A stretch of 64,000 bases of DNA from Vibrio algarum (lineage in GTDB: Bacteria; Pseudomonadota; Gammaproteobacteria; Enterobacterales; Vibrionaceae): the NCBI RefSeq assembly GCF_028204155.1, contig NZ_JAQLOI010000003.1, forward strand, positions 992,001 through 1,056,000, in the 5' to 3' direction. Shown one piece after another: positions 8,578 through 20,604 of the stretch. The notes under the pieces were generated by a model. The model was not told the origin of the DNA, made no database searches, and worked only from the letters and a program-made list of their open reading frames with translations. The translations under genes and the position numbers were made by a program. Positions within the stretch are counted from its first letter, which is position 1, and each line of letters opens with the position of its first letter.

Positions 8578-8685
8578 CTAAGATGCTTGGCGTGTTTTTT
8601 TCGCTGCCTTTGCTGCTTTCTTTTCTTTGGCAGTGAGAAGTGGTTTTTTCTTAGAATCTTTTTTCGTTTGTTGACCTTTGCTCAT
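8578..8685 (-). CDS. Small lysine-rich basic protein, 35 residues
   Basis: ATG at 8685 opens a 35-codon frame. The product starts MSKGQQTKKD and is strongly basic, with Lys-rich clusters and a KEKKAAKAAKK helix-forming stretch. From memory, similar short proteins starting MSKGQ.TKK are common in Vibrio and related genera, without a described role. A nucleic-acid or ribosome association is conceivable from the charge alone. The gene is isolated between the terminator at 8495 and the end of batD. The upstream Shine-Dalgarno match is weak. Confidence 0.7.
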   Translation of the reverse strand: MSKGQQTKKDSKKKPLLTAKEKKAAKAAKKTRQAS

Positions 8686-8916
8686 GATATTTACCATTTG
8701 TTAGTAATCATTAACCTAGAGTCAGTTTTGCCAACTGAAGGGCTGTTGTTATATATGATGCCTACTATAACGTGTAGATCATATACGACTCATTTAGTAT
8801 GGCCCTATTAATGCCGAAGTAAAGTGATATAAATGCCTGATAACTCGCAGCCAGATTCACTTTGATGCAACAACGTGTAGTGTCGTGATATACAACCTAT
8901 TCGGTGTGGTCAGTCG

Positions 8917-10577
8917 TTATAGTTGCGCCAAGCTTTGTTGTTCTGTTTTCTTTGCGCGTCCTTTTTTCTTAGTTTGTTTGATTAATCTAATCAGTTCATT
9001 ATCTTGCCAAGAGGTTGCTTTATCTGAATATATATCAGCCATCATCAAGCTTATTTCTTTTTCGATATTCACTTTTTCTGATTCATTTATGTGAGGGTTT
9101 TCTATAAACCAAGCGGATACATTAGCTTGTACTTTCATGCCATCTCTATCTTTTATTGAAGCTATCAGGTTGTCTACACGGTCTGAACCTTCTTCGATAA
9201 CGGGTTTGGATATTTGGGTGTTTCTGCTTTTTTGATCAGCAGTGTTAATGTAATTAACCATAATGCGCTTATTAGGGCGGTTAAATAGGGCCATATACCT
9301 GAATCTTTAACGATGACGGTCTCTGTTGGTGTCTGAATCGGTTGAGTCTTTAGGTTTTCGCTCGAATCAAGCTTAATGCTGTGGGTTTGACTCTGTGTTA
9401 CCGTTAAAACTAATCCGCTTAGCTCTGTCGTTTGTGCTTCTTTTTTGGTCGTGTTCCACCAGTTTACTGATAGTGAAGGGAGGTCGATGTTACCTTCTGC
9501 TTTCGGTATTAATACATGCTTAAGTGTCATTGATACTTTATTACCATCTTGCGTGATTTTTGGCGGTTCGTCGTAATAACGAATTTCAGGTGGGTAACTT
9601 ACTGCTAGGTTTGGCACCTGTGATGGGCTGATACTCTCTACTGTGAGCACTATTTCTCGGGTAATTGCGGAGCCTGCAGTCGTGCTGATACTCTCTACGT
9701 TAGTGAGTTCATTCCCATTGTCATCTAGCCATTTCTGAGAAAGTGTAAGGTTAGGGCTTGGTAACCATGAACCAATAAAATCGACTGGCTTGGCAAGAAC
9801 GTTAATCGAAACTTGACCGGTCTCTGCACTTACTGGAATTAACCTCGTTGCTCCGGTGTTATTATTTCTATCTAAAATTGTGGCGGTGAACCTTGGACCA
9901 GTGATGGACTTAAGACCTGCGTCATTCGCTGTAATTTGATAGCTTTGGTCGATTACTGTCGCTTCAATGCCATCAATAATACTTAAATACTGCTTTGCTT
10001 CTCCTGTTGGCTCGATATTGAGACTTTCAAGGGAGCCAGGCGGTACCAGTTTGGGGTTTTGTACTCGTCTTGCGTCTGTTTTGATGATTAGCCTAGTGTT
10101 TAATTGAGCTATCTCTCCAGGATAGATCTCGTTTTTACTCAGTTGCGCTTGTAGGCTGACTAGATCATCTGTGTTAGGGGTTTTTGGGTCAATACTTGAT
10201 GTTATTTTAATTGGTACGGTTTGTTCTCCCTGAACATCGAAAGAAGGTATGGTTAAGTTCCCAGCTTTAAGAGGCGCTAGCGATACTGTCCATTCGCTGC
10301 GAATTGAGCGAGTTCCGTTTATGCTGTTCATGGAAGAGGAAAAACTAGGTCTACCCATGTAAAAGCTGTCTTCTAAAATAGAAAAATCAATTTCACCTGA
10401 ATCTGCTTGGTTGTCAGAAACAATTTTCAGTGTAAATATTTCACCCTTTGCCATTTTATTATTAGAGACAGATGCGATCACAGCAGCGTGCGATAGATGG
10501 CTTAATAAAAGAAGAACAATGCCAGTTATAAATAGAGTAATACTATTAATGTGAAGTTTTTCGTTACTTAAATTCAT
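8917..10577 (-). pseudogene. batD: BatD-family protein, frame broken at an A6 run
   Basis: The first frame (9174-10577, 467 residues) has a signal peptide, a large periplasmic beta-rich BatD region and a transmembrane segment near its end (GIWPYLTALISALWLITLTLL). It then stops 16 codons after a run of six A (minus strand; plus-strand T run at 9228-9233). The -1 frame continues to 8917, with a cytoplasmic tail (NLIASIKDRDG..., WQDNELIRLIKQ) typical of BatD C-termini. One extra A would fuse the two smoothly through LLIKKS. So the gene is probably intact in the organism, or recently mutated. It is the last gene of the moxR-bat cluster, whose products are linked to envelope stress tolerance. Confidence 0.82.
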
Positions 10578-10578
10578 G

Positions 10579-12379
<1,801 letters not shown>

Positions 12380-12387
<8 letters not shown>

Positions 12388-13357
12388 GAATCTTTCTCCA
12401 TACGACCAATAAAAATGAAAGTATTAATGCGAGACTTAGTGGATAAGCAAACCATTCGGTTTGAGGTCGCCATGTTTGAATGTCACCTGATACAGGCTCT
12501 AGGCCGTTAATTTTGTCATATATGTTCTGAAGGTCGTCTTGATTTCGAGCCCTAAAATATTCACCGCCCGTCATTTCTGCAATTTTGGTTAGTGATTCTT
12601 CATCAAGGTCTTTTGCCGTATTGACTTTGCGAGTCATAAAGAAATCCTGCACCACCATTTCCCCTGCGCCGAGACCAATGGTGTAGATGGTGGTTTGATA
12701 TTTTTTTGCAATTTCAGCGGCTTTTATTGGGTCTAAAACCCCAGAGGTATTTTCACCATCACTAAGTAGAATCATGACTCTTTGAGGGGCATCACCATCG
12801 ATAAATGTTTTCGTTGCCAACCCAATTCCTTCACCAATCGCCGTCATATTGCCAACTAAACCTAATACCGTTTGGTTTAATTGTGAGGCGATAGTATCTC
12901 GATCCAGTGTTAAAGGCGTTTGCAAGTAGGCATGATCAGCGAATAGCACCAAACCTAAGCGATCGCCTTTCCTCTTTTGTATAAAGTCAGAGAGAACATG
13001 TTTGACGGCTGTTAAGCGGTCTATATGCTGGTCTTCAAATGCCATGTCTTTAGTATTCATTGAACCGGATAAATCAACCACAAGCATCATGTCACGATGT
13101 TTAGGTCGGTTTTCAATAGGGTCTCCGTACCATACTGGTCTGGCACATGAAATAATTAATAGCAGCCATATAAATATCGCTATCGATTTAGCGAGAATAT
13201 TTGACGGTGCGGCGACACTACCTTCTTCCGGAAGATAGGGTAGAGATATTGCTGCATTTTCTTTTACTGGAGGGAGAACAAAATAAATAAGTAAAGGAAG
13301 TGGAAACAAAAGTAGCATCCACCACCACATAAACTCAAAGTGCATGAGGCTACCCAC
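12380..13357 (-). CDS. batA: BatA-like von Willebrand factor A membrane protein
   Basis: This 325-residue protein has two N-terminal membrane helices (about 8-27 and 58-78), a VWA domain (about 85-275) with the intact MIDAS DLSGSMNT, the conserved DGE loop (LLSDGENTSG), and a C-terminal membrane helix (about 302-320). VWA domains of this kind bind divalent metal and mediate protein contacts. It overlaps the DUF4381 gene by eight bases and batBC by eight bases, showing operon structure. BatA/B pairs work with MoxR-type AAA ATPases. Confidence 0.9.
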
Positions 13358-13828
13358 GACCTCCCTTGCTTGGTGGTAATGCGCTACTTAGCCAAGTTTC
13401 GCATTGAGAGATGAGAACCTCATTATTCGTTGTCGAATTCTTTTGATATAACGCGTTCGACCACTCTTTTTCATGAGCTTCAAATATAGGTGTTTTTACT
13501 TGTGAATCTAAAAAGGCTAACCAGTTTTCACCAGATAAGTGAGCTACACGGTCCCGAGGATAATAGCTAAGAACGGCTTGCCTCACGATTTCCATTGCAC
13601 CTGACGGGGTGATACGTTTTTTTCTAGTGAAAGTAACGCAATAGCCGCTTTTTTTGCTCTTAATCGGCGTTTACGCCACTTAAAAAGACCAATAACAGTG
13701 AGCGTAGAGAGCACAAAAATAGCGAGTAAACTCCACCAGCCCCATGGCAAAGGCCAAAATTCCGGGGCAGAAGGAAGGTGGATCGCTTCTAGTGAAAGTG
13801 GATGAGTTACAGTCGTTGCTTCGGTCAT
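13350..13828 (-). pseudogene. DUF4381 protein, frame broken at an A7 run
   Basis: Two 81-codon frames (13583-13828 and 13350-13595) encode successive halves of one protein of about 160 residues, the usual DUF4381 size. The first has a membrane helix (WWSLLAIFVLSTLTVIGLF). The second holds the conserved LSYYPRDRVAHLSGENWLAFLD region and a SALPPSKGG end. They join in the -1 frame at a run of seven A (plus-strand T run 13617-13623); one more A would give LEKKRITPSGAMEIVRQ. DUF4381 proteins are standard members of moxR-bat operons. A sequencing indel is the simplest explanation. Confidence 0.82.
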
Positions 13829-14841
13829 TTATTGGTTCCGGCAATTTGAGAAATTAAGGGTACGGCACTGGAAATAGAGTAATAAGGTATCGCAAGCGAG
13901 CGACACAAAGAAGCGATTTTCTGCTGCTCAGATTGAAATGCGCTTTCTAACTTCTGTCTATTTTGCTTCGTTGAAAAGCTGAGCCATCTAGTTTGTTGTC
14001 CGTTAGTTACCTTTTCTACACCCCTAAAGTTGGTTTGTCCGAGTTCTAGCGGGTCAAAAAACTGAACGAACTGAACTCTATTGTGCTGCCGTAGTTGAGT
14101 CAATAGTACCTTGTCTTTCACATGATCAAAGCGAATAAAGTCGCTACAAATAATGATTTCACTACCTTTAGGGCATAATCGATGCAGTGCATTTAAACCT
14201 TTAGATAAAGGACTTTCATGCTCTACGTCAGTAGTAAGTATTTGGTTATGCATTTTAATTAGTTGGTTAAAAAGCTGCAACGGTCCTTTATTTCGAGAGG
14301 TAGGTTTAATATCAAATAGGTCACTCCCCGAGTCGAGAATTGCACCTATCCGGTCTTTTTGATCGACAGCTAACCAGCTAATTAAACTTGCCATATGCGC
14401 CATTTGTACTGATTTGAGCATCAACTTAGACCCGAACCGCATTGATTTGCCAAAGTCTAAATAAAGCATGACTGGCTGTTCTCGCTCTTCATGAAATATC
14501 TTTGTGTGAGGCTTGCCTGTCCTTGCTGTTACACGCCAATCAATAGAACGAATGTCATCTCCAGGTTGGTACTGGCGGACTTCGGAAAAATTCATGCCAC
14601 GACCATTTTGTGTACTCTTGTGCTGGCCATTGATCTGTGACCAAAGGCTTTTTGCAGGAGGAAGCCAACGGACAGTTTGTGTTTTGTAATAAAGTAATTC
14701 TCCAAGTGATAGAGTTACCCCATCAGCATGCTCTGGAAGTTCAGAATGGGCTATTTCTTGTTTTACAAACACAGCGTATTCTCGATTGCAATTCTGTACG
14801 TGATGTTGAAAGTACTTACATCTCTCATTACGCGCTGCCAA
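13825..14841 (-). CDS. DUF58 domain protein
   Basis: This 338-residue protein carries the DUF58 signature (YQPGDDIRSIDWRVTARTGKPHTKIFHEE, about residues 92-120) followed by a degenerate VWA-like fold. It overlaps the end of moxR by 14 bases and the DUF4381 gene by four, so translation is coupled. In MoxR-associated operons, DUF58 proteins are thought to be partners of the AAA ATPase. The first 25 residues are poorly conserved-looking, so a slightly later start is possible. No membrane segment was seen. Confidence 0.88.
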   Translation of the reverse strand: MAARNERCKYFQHHVQNCNREYAVFVKQEIAHSELPEHADGVTLSLGELLYYKTQTVRWLPPAKSLWSQINGQHKSTQNGRGMNFSEVRQYQPGDDIRSIDWRVTARTGKPHTKIFHEEREQPVMLYLDFGKSMRFGSKLMLKSVQMAHMASLISWLAVDQKDRIGAILDSGSDLFDIKPTSRNKGPLQLFNQLIKMHNQILTTDVEHESPLSKGLNALHRLCPKGSEIIICSDFIRFDHVKDKVLLTQLRQHNRVQFVQFFDPLELGQTNFRGVEKVTNGQQTRWLSFSTKQNRQKLESAFQSEQQKIASLCRSLAIPYYSISSAVPLISQIAGTNK

Positions 14842-15784
14842 CCGTTGATATTAGCTGTTGGACTACTTGGTTAGGGTGTACCCCTTCGGCTTGAGCGGGG
14901 TAACTCAAAAGCAATCTGTGCCTCATTACCGGAAAAGCCATCTGCTGCACATCGTCTGGAGTCACGTAATCGCGTCCTTCTAACCATGCTCTCGCTCTTG
15001 CGCATCGATCTAAAGCTATCGTTGCTCGAGGACTAACCCCCATTTCAAGCCATTCTACTAGCTTAGGGCTGTATTGTTCTGGGTGTCGAGTGGCTAAAAC
15101 CAGTCGAACGATATATTGCTCAATACTTTCAGCCATGTGGATGGATAACACTTCTTTGCGAGCTTTAAAAATTTGCTCTTGAGTAATGTATGCCTTTTCT
15201 ATTGCCTCCATTCCCAGCGCTTCTCCGCGATTTAACCTGAGTATCTCTAACTCACTTTGGGCATCGGGATATTGCACATCTAAATGCAATAAAAAGCGAT
15301 CAAGTTGCGCTTCCGGTAGAGGGTAGGTGCCTTCTTGCTCTATTGGGTTTTGAGTCGCCATTACCAAAAACAGCTCAGGAAGAGGATAGGTTTTTCGGCC
15401 TGCTGTAATTTGTTTTTCTGCCATAGCTTCGAGCATTGCAGCCTGAACTTTAGCGGGAGCACGGTTAATCTCGTCAGCTAAAATCAACGAGTTGAATATA
15501 GGACCTGGCTGAAAAGTGAACTCTCCGGTTTCTGGTCTAAAAATATCAGTGCCTGTTAAATCCGCAGGCAATAGGTCAGGAGTAAACTGAACGCGATGAA
15601 ACTCCCCCTCAATACATTCTGCGAGCTTTTGTACTGCACGAGTTTTCGCGATACCTGGAGGGCCTTCCACTAATATATGGCCGTCGGCTAACAAGGCAAC
15701 AAGAAGCTGCTGGACCAGTTCAGACTGACCTATCACTTGTGAATTAAGATAGCGCTGAAGTTTTTGAAATGTTTCTGAATGCAT
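14828..15784 (-). CDS. MoxR-family AAA+ ATPase
   Basis: This 318-residue AAA+ ATPase has Walker A GPPGIAKT (residues 41-48), Walker B LILADEIN (D104, E105), a sensor-1 region (LFLVMATQNP), an arginine finger segment (EAQLDRFLLHLD), and the C-terminal MoxR lid domain. MoxR ATPases act as chaperones for metal or cofactor insertion and for complex assembly with VWA proteins. It is the first gene of a six-gene minus-strand operon with DUF58, DUF4381, batA, batBC and batD. Confidence 0.93.
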   Translation of the reverse strand: MHSETFQKLQRYLNSQVIGQSELVQQLLVALLADGHILVEGPPGIAKTRAVQKLAECIEGEFHRVQFTPDLLPADLTGTDIFRPETGEFTFQPGPIFNSLILADEINRAPAKVQAAMLEAMAEKQITAGRKTYPLPELFLVMATQNPIEQEGTYPLPEAQLDRFLLHLDVQYPDAQSELEILRLNRGEALGMEAIEKAYITQEQIFKARKEVLSIHMAESIEQYIVRLVLATRHPEQYSPKLVEWLEMGVSPRATIALDRCARARAWLEGRDYVTPDDVQQMAFPVMRHRLLLSYPAQAEGVHPNQVVQQLISTVGSA

Positions 15785-16099
15785 TTACGACATATCTCCT
15801 ACTTTTAATGCTTTGTCGTCTGAAATGAAATTAAGTTCCTGATAATCAATTTAGTTGCCGATTTCTTATACAATATCGAGTTTATTCAGCATTGATTAAT
15901 GCATGGCAGTTAAGCTTATGAGAACAGTATGCGATTCATTTGATGAAATTCAAGCTGTTTGTAACGACTGTCAGTAGCTAACTACTTGATTTGAAGTTAG
16001 GCTACTCCATATCGTTACTCAGCTAAACGAGTTTTTCTAGAATCAAAATGTGGAAATGGGTAAACTTCACTTAAATAACAGTAATGTAAGGTTTTGAAA
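15785..16099. other. Divergent intergenic region upstream of moxR
   Basis: I see no gene here. It must hold the promoters of moxR (minus) and of the small acidic gene (plus). An imperfect inverted repeat at about 15972-16008 (GTAGCTAACT with AGTTAGGCTAC, one bulge) is the only visible structure. Confidence 0.5.
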
Positions 16100-16300
16100 A
16101 TGAGTGATTTCGAAAAAGAGCTTCAGGATTTGTCGATAGAGATGGGTGATGAAGAAGAGACTAAGCTACCAACGATGGAAGAACAAAGAGCCGTGGTTGA
16201 GGAGCTAAAAAAGCTAGAAGCCGAAGGTAAACTTACTCCTGAAGTACTAGAAAAACATTTTGGACAATTTAATAAAAATTCAGATAAACCAATTCATTAG
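16100..16300 (+). CDS. Small acidic helical protein of unknown function
   Basis: The ATG at 16100 is preceded by TAAGG at a good distance, so I choose it over an upstream TTG at 16094. The 66-residue product is acidic and rich in Glu and Lys, with helix-forming segments (EEQRAVVEELKKLEAEGKLTPEVLEKHF). There is no signal or membrane segment. I do not recognise the family. It stands alone, with a terminator-like hairpin behind it. Confidence 0.7.
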   Translation: MSDFEKELQDLSIEMGDEEETKLPTMEEQRAVVEELKKLEAEGKLTPEVLEKHFGQFNKNSDKPIH

Positions 16301-16321
16301 GTTTGACAGTTGGATTTAAGA

Positions 16322-16358
16322 CTAAAGCCCAACTATCTTTTAGTAGGGCTTTAGTTTA
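16322..16358 (+). terminator. Terminator-like hairpin after the small acidic gene
   Basis: CTAAAGCCC (16322-16330) pairs exactly with GGGCTTTAG (16346-16354), and TTTA follows. It lies 22 bases past the stop at 16300. Confidence 0.6.
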
Positions 16359-16569
16359 AGGACGTTTGACTACCGACAACAAGTATGCACCTTGTTTCAT
16401 CTATGAATGAATTCGATAAAGTTGATGTCTCAAATTAAGAAAGATTCTAGAAGTGTATGTAATGTTCTACTTGATATTTTAGTATAAACGCTCATTCTAA
16501 TGTTATAGATCGGTCTTTATATGGCTTCTCTAAACAACTGAGAAGAACTTTAATTGTTAAGGGGTGGGA

Positions 16570-18114
16570 ATGGAGTTGTTCGCTGATCTACGCGATCCTG
16601 ATAGTGATAAGGTTCCGAGAGAAAAAGTAGCTACATTAGGGGCTCCTTGGCGTGTGCTGCTTGTCGATGATGACGAACAAATGCACCAGATAACTCAGAT
16701 AGCGTTGAATGGCTTCGAATTTCAGGATCGTGGCTTGGAGCTTGTTTCTGCTTATTCTGGTGAGCAAGCAAAGGAAATTATCACTCGTGAAAAAGATATT
16801 GCGGTAGCCTTGATTGATGTAGTAATGGAGACCGAGCATGCCGGGCTTGAGCTTGTTCACTATATTCGTTCAGAATGTAAGAATCATCTTACTCGCTTAG
16901 TACTCAGAACAGGGCAGGCAGGGCAAGCACCAGAAGATATCGTCATTCGTGAATATGAAATTGATGATTATAAAGAGAAAACAGAGTTAACCACTCAGAA
17001 ATTACGAACCTTATTATACTCTTCGCTCAGAGCTTATAGAGACATCTGTTTAATTGAAGATCAAAAGCAAGGGCTTAGCAGAGTAATCAAAGCATCTGCA
17101 AATGTTCAGAGTACAGGTACTTTGAAAAAGTATGCGACGAGCGTACTTGAGCAGCTTACCGGCTTACTTAAATTAGAAGCTTCAGCATTTTATTGTATTG
17201 TTCAACCGAGTGATGCTGGGGAAGCAACTCGGGCCCTAACATTGGCAGCAACAGGTGATTTTGTACACTTCCACCCTAAATGTTCATTAGATTTGTTACC
17301 CGATCATGTAGCTGATCGTTGCCAAGAAGCAATCGATACCTGTCAGTCGATCAATTATCCGGACGCTTATGTTTTTTATAGTGTGGATGATCAAGGTGTA
17401 AAAAGTATTCTTTATATTAATTTAAATACAGAGCCGTGCGATTTAGATAAGCAACTCTTAGAATTATATATGCAGAATATATGCTTAACGTTTGAGAATA
17501 TTAACTTAATGGTGGACCTCCAAGACACTACTAAGGAGCTAGTCTATAACTTAGCGAATGCAGTGGAAGCTCGAAGTAAAGAAACGGGGGCGCATGTACA
17601 AAGAGTCTCTTTGATTAGCGAACATCTAGGTTTGCTTTATGGTTTACCTGAAAAAGAAACCACGATGATAAAACATGCGTCACCACTGCACGATGTAGGT
17701 AAAGTTGCTATCCCTGATAGTATTTTGCATAAGCCAGGTAAGCTTGATAGAGAAGAGTGGGCTGTAATGCAAAAGCATGTCGATTATGGTGTCGAGATAT
17801 TAAGTAATTCGAAACGTCGATTAATGCTAGTTGCTAAAGAGATTGCTGGTACTCATCATGAAAAATGGGACGGCACTGGCTACCCAAATAATTTACAGGG
17901 TAAAGATATCCCTATTAGCGGGCGTTTGACGGCCATAGCCGATGTATTTGATGCACTAGGTTCTAAGCGTAGCTATAAAGAACCGTGGTCTAATGATGAG
18001 ATAAAAGCGGAAATTATTAAACAAAGAGGTTTGCACTTTGAGCCTAGACTCGTCGATTTGATGGTTGAGTATTGGGATGACTTTGTGGAGATAAGAGCAA
18101 GATTTCCCGATTAA
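16570..18114 (+). CDS. Response regulator with DUF3369 and HD-GYP phosphodiesterase
   Basis: The ATG at 16570 follows a strong AAGGGG site; an in-frame GTG six bases earlier overlaps that site. The 514-residue protein has a receiver domain (about 27-150, phospho-accepting Asp about residue 83 in ALIDVVMETE), a DUF3369 domain (about 170-310) and a C-terminal HD-GYP domain with HDVGKVAIPDSILHKPG, the HHEKWDGTGYP motif and DVFDALGSKRSYK. HD-GYP enzymes degrade cyclic di-GMP. The convergent gene is a sensor kinase and a possible partner. An 18-bp bidirectional terminator separates them. Confidence 0.95.
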   Translation: MELFADLRDPDSDKVPREKVATLGAPWRVLLVDDDEQMHQITQIALNGFEFQDRGLELVSAYSGEQAKEIITREKDIAVALIDVVMETEHAGLELVHYIRSECKNHLTRLVLRTGQAGQAPEDIVIREYEIDDYKEKTELTTQKLRTLLYSSLRAYRDICLIEDQKQGLSRVIKASANVQSTGTLKKYATSVLEQLTGLLKLEASAFYCIVQPSDAGEATRALTLAATGDFVHFHPKCSLDLLPDHVADRCQEAIDTCQSINYPDAYVFYSVDDQGVKSILYINLNTEPCDLDKQLLELYMQNICLTFENINLMVDLQDTTKELVYNLANAVEARSKETGAHVQRVSLISEHLGLLYGLPEKETTMIKHASPLHDVGKVAIPDSILHKPGKLDREEWAVMQKHVDYGVEILSNSKRRLMLVAKEIAGTHHEKWDGTGYPNNLQGKDIPISGRLTAIADVFDALGSKRSYKEPWSNDEIKAEIIKQRGLHFEPRLVDLMVEYWDDFVEIRARFPD

Positions 18115-18125
18115 ACAACAAAATT

Positions 18126-18164
18126 AAATACAAAAGGGCGACATTATGTCGCCCTTTTGTATTT
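18126..18164. terminator. Bidirectional terminator between HD-GYP and histidine kinase genes
   Basis: A perfect 18-bp stem with a 3-base loop has A-rich and T-rich flanks on both sides. It ends both convergent genes (stops at 18114 and 18217). Confidence 0.9.
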
Positions 18165-18216
18165 GTGTTATTCCGATTATATTAGTGATGTGATCAATAT
18201 GAATTCAATTTACTGC

Positions 18217-20169
18217 TCAAACCTGTGCATCAGAACTATCATCTTCAGAGTTTTGTAATTGACGAGGTAGCCTGAAGGTAAGCTGCACGCCTTGACCAAG
18301 TTCGGAGTCAAACTTCAAAGTACCTTTCATTTTGTGCTGTATTAGATTGAATACAAGATAGAGCCCTAATCCTGAGCCACCTTTACCTCTTTTGCTAGTG
18401 AAAAAGGGTTCAAATATTTTTTGATGTAAAGCCTTATCTATTCCCGCTCCATTGTCACGGTAGACAAACACAACTTCCTCACCATCTTCAACAAATGAAA
18501 TTGAAATTTCAGGTGTGCTCTGTGTGGAAAAGGCGTGATTGACGCTATTTAGTACTAGATTAGAAACTATTTGAGTGAGTACGCCTGGCAGACTGTTCAT
18601 AACCAGTTCTGTGTCACCGAGAAGTTGTGGTTCTACTGGGACCTTTCTTGTTTCTGGGTGGAGACTGGCGAGTAGCGAGGAGAGTACTTGGTAAATAGAG
18701 AATTGAATTCGACTTTCTGAAACTTGATCAACCGCCGTTTGTTTAAAGTCTTTGATCAATCGAGCGGCTCTATTTAAATTACTTTCCAACATTGAGTTAC
18801 TATCGCCTAAGCGCTTCATTAGGTCAGAAAATTGCGTTGTTGTGAGTGTATTATTATCGAAGCGTTGGTTTAAATCATCAATGCTTTCTTTGATAATAGA
18901 AGCGGCTGTGACGGATATTCCTAGAGGGGTGTTTACCTCATGAGCAACTCCTGAGACTAAGCCTCCAAGCGCCGCCAGTTTTTCAGACTCTATCAATTGT
19001 TGCTGGGTGCGCTGCAACTGATACATGCTGCTTTCAAGATCGTGTGTCCGCTCTGCTACTTTGCGTTCTAAGTTGTTGTTGAGTTCTTCCAGTTCAATTT
19101 GAGCCTGCTGTAAAACAGTAATGTCGATAGTTGTACCGCGATAACTAATAAACTCACCGTCTTTATAATTTGCAATAGCTTGAAAAAGAAGATAATGAGC
19201 CGACCCGTTTATCACAACGGTTTCTTGGCAAAAAGAAAAGCTTTGTTTTTTTTCAATGTTCGAAAGCAGAGTTCTGGCGTTACGTAACACGGGTAAATCT
19301 CTAAAATGTACCCTAGAAAACTCATCAATACCTAAGCTTTGTCGCATCTCAATAGAGGCATAGATTAATACATCATCACCATCTGTTTCCCACAACCAGT
19401 CTGATGCAACGTTAGCAAAATCACTAAAGCGTTCTTGTTCATAACGGATATTATTATAGAGAAGGGTAAGACGTGTCGTGATCTTGTTTGTTTCATTGCC
19501 AAGTTCACTGAGCTCATCAGATGCCTGAGTAATAATTTTCTTGGATGATAGGTGTAGAGGCTTACTTGGATGTCTAGGATTATATTTTTGCAGGTATTTA
19601 CCGATAGAGAATATCCGTTTGTTGATGCTCTCGTGAATTACAATCATGATTACAAAACAGACGATCAACGTTTTGAATGCATTAATAGCGAGTGTAATAA
19701 GAAACTGTTCAAGGAGGTAATCGTAAATTTCTTGTTCATCGGACTCGACACGTAGCGTTCCTAAAACTTCCGGTTCCTCGTGATAACTAGACTGGTAAAC
19801 GATTAAGTATTCATCAACTATTGGCCTATTTTTAACTGGCTTACCGGCATAAAACAGTTCGTTGGCTGAACGAACTTCCAAATAGTTAATGCGGGGCAGA
19901 TTGATCAAACCTTCTAATTTTTGTTGCAAAAGTTTGAGATCAAATTCCCACAAAGAAGCGGCTAGCAACGGGACATGTATTGTTTCTATTTCATTGTGTC
20001 GGCTTTCTACTGCAGTTACTTCTCGCGAATAATCCCATGCAAGCTGCAACGTTGTCGCGGTTAACGTCACCGTGCTACTAATTAGAACCATAATTAAGAT
20101 AATTCGTCTACCTATACGACTTCGCATAGGGCTGCCAATAATATCTGAAACTTCTTTTAGTTTTCCCAT
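18217..20169 (-). CDS. Membrane sensor histidine kinase
   Basis: This 650-residue protein has a membrane helix at about 20-42, a periplasmic domain, and a second helix at about 157-180. A linker and PAS-like domain (about 250-360) and a coiled coil (about 360-400) follow. The kinase core has the H-box GLVSGVAHEVNTPLG, N-box (NLVLNSVNHAF), and G boxes DNGAGIDKALHQKIFEPFFTSK and GGSGLGLYLV. It autophosphorylates on the H-box histidine and signals to a response regulator. No regulator is in the same operon; the convergent HD-GYP response regulator is the obvious candidate. Confidence 0.93.
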   Translation of the reverse strand: MGKLKEVSDIIGSPMRSRIGRRIILIMVLISSTVTLTATTLQLAWDYSREVTAVESRHNEIETIHVPLLAASLWEFDLKLLQQKLEGLINLPRINYLEVRSANELFYAGKPVKNRPIVDEYLIVYQSSYHEEPEVLGTLRVESDEQEIYDYLLEQFLITLAINAFKTLIVCFVIMIVIHESINKRIFSIGKYLQKYNPRHPSKPLHLSSKKIITQASDELSELGNETNKITTRLTLLYNNIRYEQERFSDFANVASDWLWETDGDDVLIYASIEMRQSLGIDEFSRVHFRDLPVLRNARTLLSNIEKKQSFSFCQETVVINGSAHYLLFQAIANYKDGEFISYRGTTIDITVLQQAQIELEELNNNLERKVAERTHDLESSMYQLQRTQQQLIESEKLAALGGLVSGVAHEVNTPLGISVTAASIIKESIDDLNQRFDNNTLTTTQFSDLMKRLGDSNSMLESNLNRAARLIKDFKQTAVDQVSESRIQFSIYQVLSSLLASLHPETRKVPVEPQLLGDTELVMNSLPGVLTQIVSNLVLNSVNHAFSTQSTPEISISFVEDGEEVVFVYRDNGAGIDKALHQKIFEPFFTSKRGKGGSGLGLYLVFNLIQHKMKGTLKFDSELGQGVQLTFRLPRQLQNSEDDSSDAQV

Positions 20170-20604
20170 ATCCTTCCCTAGAACAGTTACCGAAATAAGT
20201 ATAGACGCAACCTTAAGATATCGAGAACCAACACTTACTCATAACGTGAAGTTATTACACGGGAAATTATAAAAACGCGCATTAATTCGAGGTTCGGTAA
20301 ATAAATTGGACATATCTTCTTAAGCAACTTTCCGATGGCGATTAGAATGATGCCCTTTTGGGCCTATAATAAGCACCGTTTATAATTTTTATTCTATGTG
20401 ATTTCAAGTCTTACTCGATAGCATCGGAAAGCCCATTAATCATTAATTAGAAGATGAACGAGAGGTCTGAATTGTTTGTGAGCTAACGGAACTCAAGATT
20501 ATTTTATCTTTTAGTTAAGCATTAAGTTATATTCGAGCTTATGCTCGTGTTGTAAGAAAGTCGAATGAGCGCTCGTATTAATTAGATATTCGCAGAAGTT
20601 GGTT
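20170..20604. other. Intergenic region without a gene
   Basis: I find no credible coding sequence here. It contains the divergent promoters of the histidine kinase and the GGDEF-EAL gene. A perfect 10-bp inverted repeat, CTTTCCGATG (20328-20337) and CATCGGAAAG (20422-20431), encloses 84 bases. Confidence 0.5.

Noticed and set aside
8524..8811. Plus-strand 95-codon frame
   Set aside because: It lies over the terminator and the small basic protein gene on the other strand, has no good start site and an unusual, Cys- and Phe-rich composition.
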